Of a DNA stretch of 64,000 nt, positions 63,101-64,000 are shown one piece after another. Within the stretch, counting starts at the first letter, position 1, and each line of letters starts with the position of its first letter. The notes beneath the pieces were generated by a model. It was not told where the DNA came from. It saw only the letters and a program-made list of their open reading frames with translations, and did not search any database. The stretch is taken from positions 3,939,001 to 4,003,000 of the forward strand of contig NZ_CP062167.1 in NCBI RefSeq assembly GCF_014844055.1, read 5' to 3'. The stretch comes from Aureimonas sp. OT7. GTDB lineage: Bacteria > Pseudomonadota > Alphaproteobacteria > Rhizobiales > Rhizobiaceae. A program made the position numbers and the translations under genes.

Positions 63101-64000
63101 CATCGACGCTCAAGCGCCTGGCAGCTTCGCTGCTTGTGGCAGGCCTTGCCCTGTCCATCCACGGGCATGCCGGCGCCCAGGAAGTCACCATCCGCGTCGC
63201 CTACGAGAACAATCCCGGCGAGCCGCTGGACCAGGTGATGAAGCACTGGCAGGAGTTGATCGCCGAGCGGTCCGGCGGCGAGATCGCGCTGGAGCTCTAC
63301 CCGAGCTCGCAGCTCGGCTCCAAGCAGGACGTGACAGACCAGGCCATTATGGGTCTCAACGTCGTCACCATCACCGATGTCGGCTTCCTGGCCGATTACG
63401 AGCCGGATGTCGGGGTGCTGTTCGGCCCCTATCTGACCGACGACATGGACAAGCTTTTCGCCATCTATGACGGCGAATGGTTTGCGGAAAAGCGCGAGTC
63501 GCTGCGCCAGAAGGGCGTCCACATCGTCATCCCCAACCTGCTCTACGGTACGCGCCACCTGATCTCCAAGCGTCCCGTGCGCACGCCCGAGGATATGCGC
63601 GGCCTGAAGGTGCGCGTGCCCAACAACATCATGCAGATCCGCTCCTTCGAGGCGATGGGCGCAACGCCGACGCCGATGCCGCTGGGCGAAACCTTCTCGG
63701 CGCTGGCGCAGGGCGTCATCGACGGCGTGGAAAACCCCGTCTCGGTGCTCTACGGCCAGCGCTTCCACGAAGAGGCGAAGTATCTGAACAAGATCGGCTA
63801 CATCACCAACACGGCGATGTTCGTCGGCGGCGAAGCCTTTTTCTCGACCCTCAGCGAGCCGCATCTGCAGATCGTGCATGAAACCGGCTACGAGGCCGGC
63901 CTCTACAGCCAGCAGTTGATGACCTCGCTGGACGACGAGCTGATCGGCAAGATGCAGGCCGAGGGCGTCGAGGTTGTCGAGGTGGATACCGAGCCGTTCC
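63097..64000 (+). CDS. TRAP transporter substrate-binding protein (DctP type), 3' truncated
   Basis: The frame runs off the right edge after 301 residues. It has a signal peptide (MTSTLKRLAASLLVAGLALSIHGHAGAQE) and the DctP family pattern: VRVPNNIMQIRSFEAMGATP (with the substrate-binding Arg), TPMPLGETFSALAQGVIDGVENP and YLNKIGYITNT. It would bind an organic acid in the periplasm for a TRAP permease encoded further right. Its start overlaps the GntR stop by four bases. Confidence 0.9.
   Translation, partial: MTSTLKRLAASLLVAGLALSIHGHAGAQEVTIRVAYENNPGEPLDQVMKHWQELIAERSGGEIALELYPSSQLGSKQDVTDQAIMGLNVVTITDVGFLADYEPDVGVLFGPYLTDDMDKLFAIYDGEWFAEKRESLRQKGVHIVIPNLLYGTRHLISKRPVRTPEDMRGLKVRVPNNIMQIRSFEAMGATPTPMPLGETFSALAQGVIDGVENPVSVLYGQRFHEEAKYLNKIGYITNTAMFVGGEAFFSTLSEPHLQIVHETGYEAGLYSQQLMTSLDDELIGKMQAEGVEVVEVDTEPF

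Overview
The window looks like accessory DNA from an alphaproteobacterium, most likely of the Rhizobiales/Hyphomicrobiales. The GC content is high, the metal-responsive site at 50541 has the Zur-box form known from Agrobacterium, and the gene families (recombinase-ParB-RepB cassette, AztD, D-apionate catabolism, FCD-type GntR regulators) are typical of that order. No rRNA, complete tRNA or CRISPR array was seen.

Region 1 (1-10.2 kb) is a prophage or phage-satellite-like element. A tyrosine integrase and an Arc-type repressor run rightwards at the right end. A leftward block holds an excisionase-like HTH protein, an SF3/DUF5906 helicase, several small unknown proteins and one tail tape-measure protein. 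The right end lies at a tRNA 3'-end sequence (about 10160-10203). Regions with repeats (5.6-5.9 kb and 8.39-8.47 kb) are candidates for a replication origin and an operator.

Region 2 (10.2-25 kb) is a mosaic. It holds an IS5-type insertion sequence in recombinase debris, an FAD monooxygenase, a MarR regulator, a copper-type P1B ATPase with an HxlR regulator, a quinone reductase (qorB-like), a semialdehyde dehydrogenase broken by an amber codon, an acetoin/diacetyl reductase and an alcohol dehydrogenase relic. A 4-kb cassette (HTH protein, serine recombinase, frameshifted ParB, ParB/RepB-like protein) follows. It is bracketed by two direct copies of a gap-free 46-bp repeat, which has two further copies in the window (14221 and 48343).

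Region 3 (25-50.5 kb) carries many broken genes (YhaN/MscS junction, Old-Yellow-Enzyme-like gene, SDR and hydantoinase fragments, transposase relic) between intact modules. These are a TetR-controlled HlyD/ABC-2 efflux operon, two MDR dehydrogenases with divergent HxlR and LysR regulators, a secreted amidohydrolase, a PrlF-YhaV toxin-antitoxin pair, an envelope-stress set (SPW protein, Deg protease, FtsH) and a LysR/SDR pair.

Region 4 (50.5-64 kb) is orderly and metabolic. A Zur-box-preceded zinc gene pair encodes a periplasmic zinc-binding protein and an AztD-ZinT fusion. Next comes a D-apiose/D-apionate catabolic cluster: oxidoisomerase, apiose dehydrogenase, apionate lactonase, a GntR regulator, a RuBisCO-like protein, a DUF1537 kinase and an MFS transporter. 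Apiose would be oxidised to apionate, isomerised and oxidised, phosphorylated, and split by the RuBisCO-like protein to 3-phosphoglycerate and glycolate. The window ends inside a TRAP transporter binding protein preceded by its own GntR regulator.
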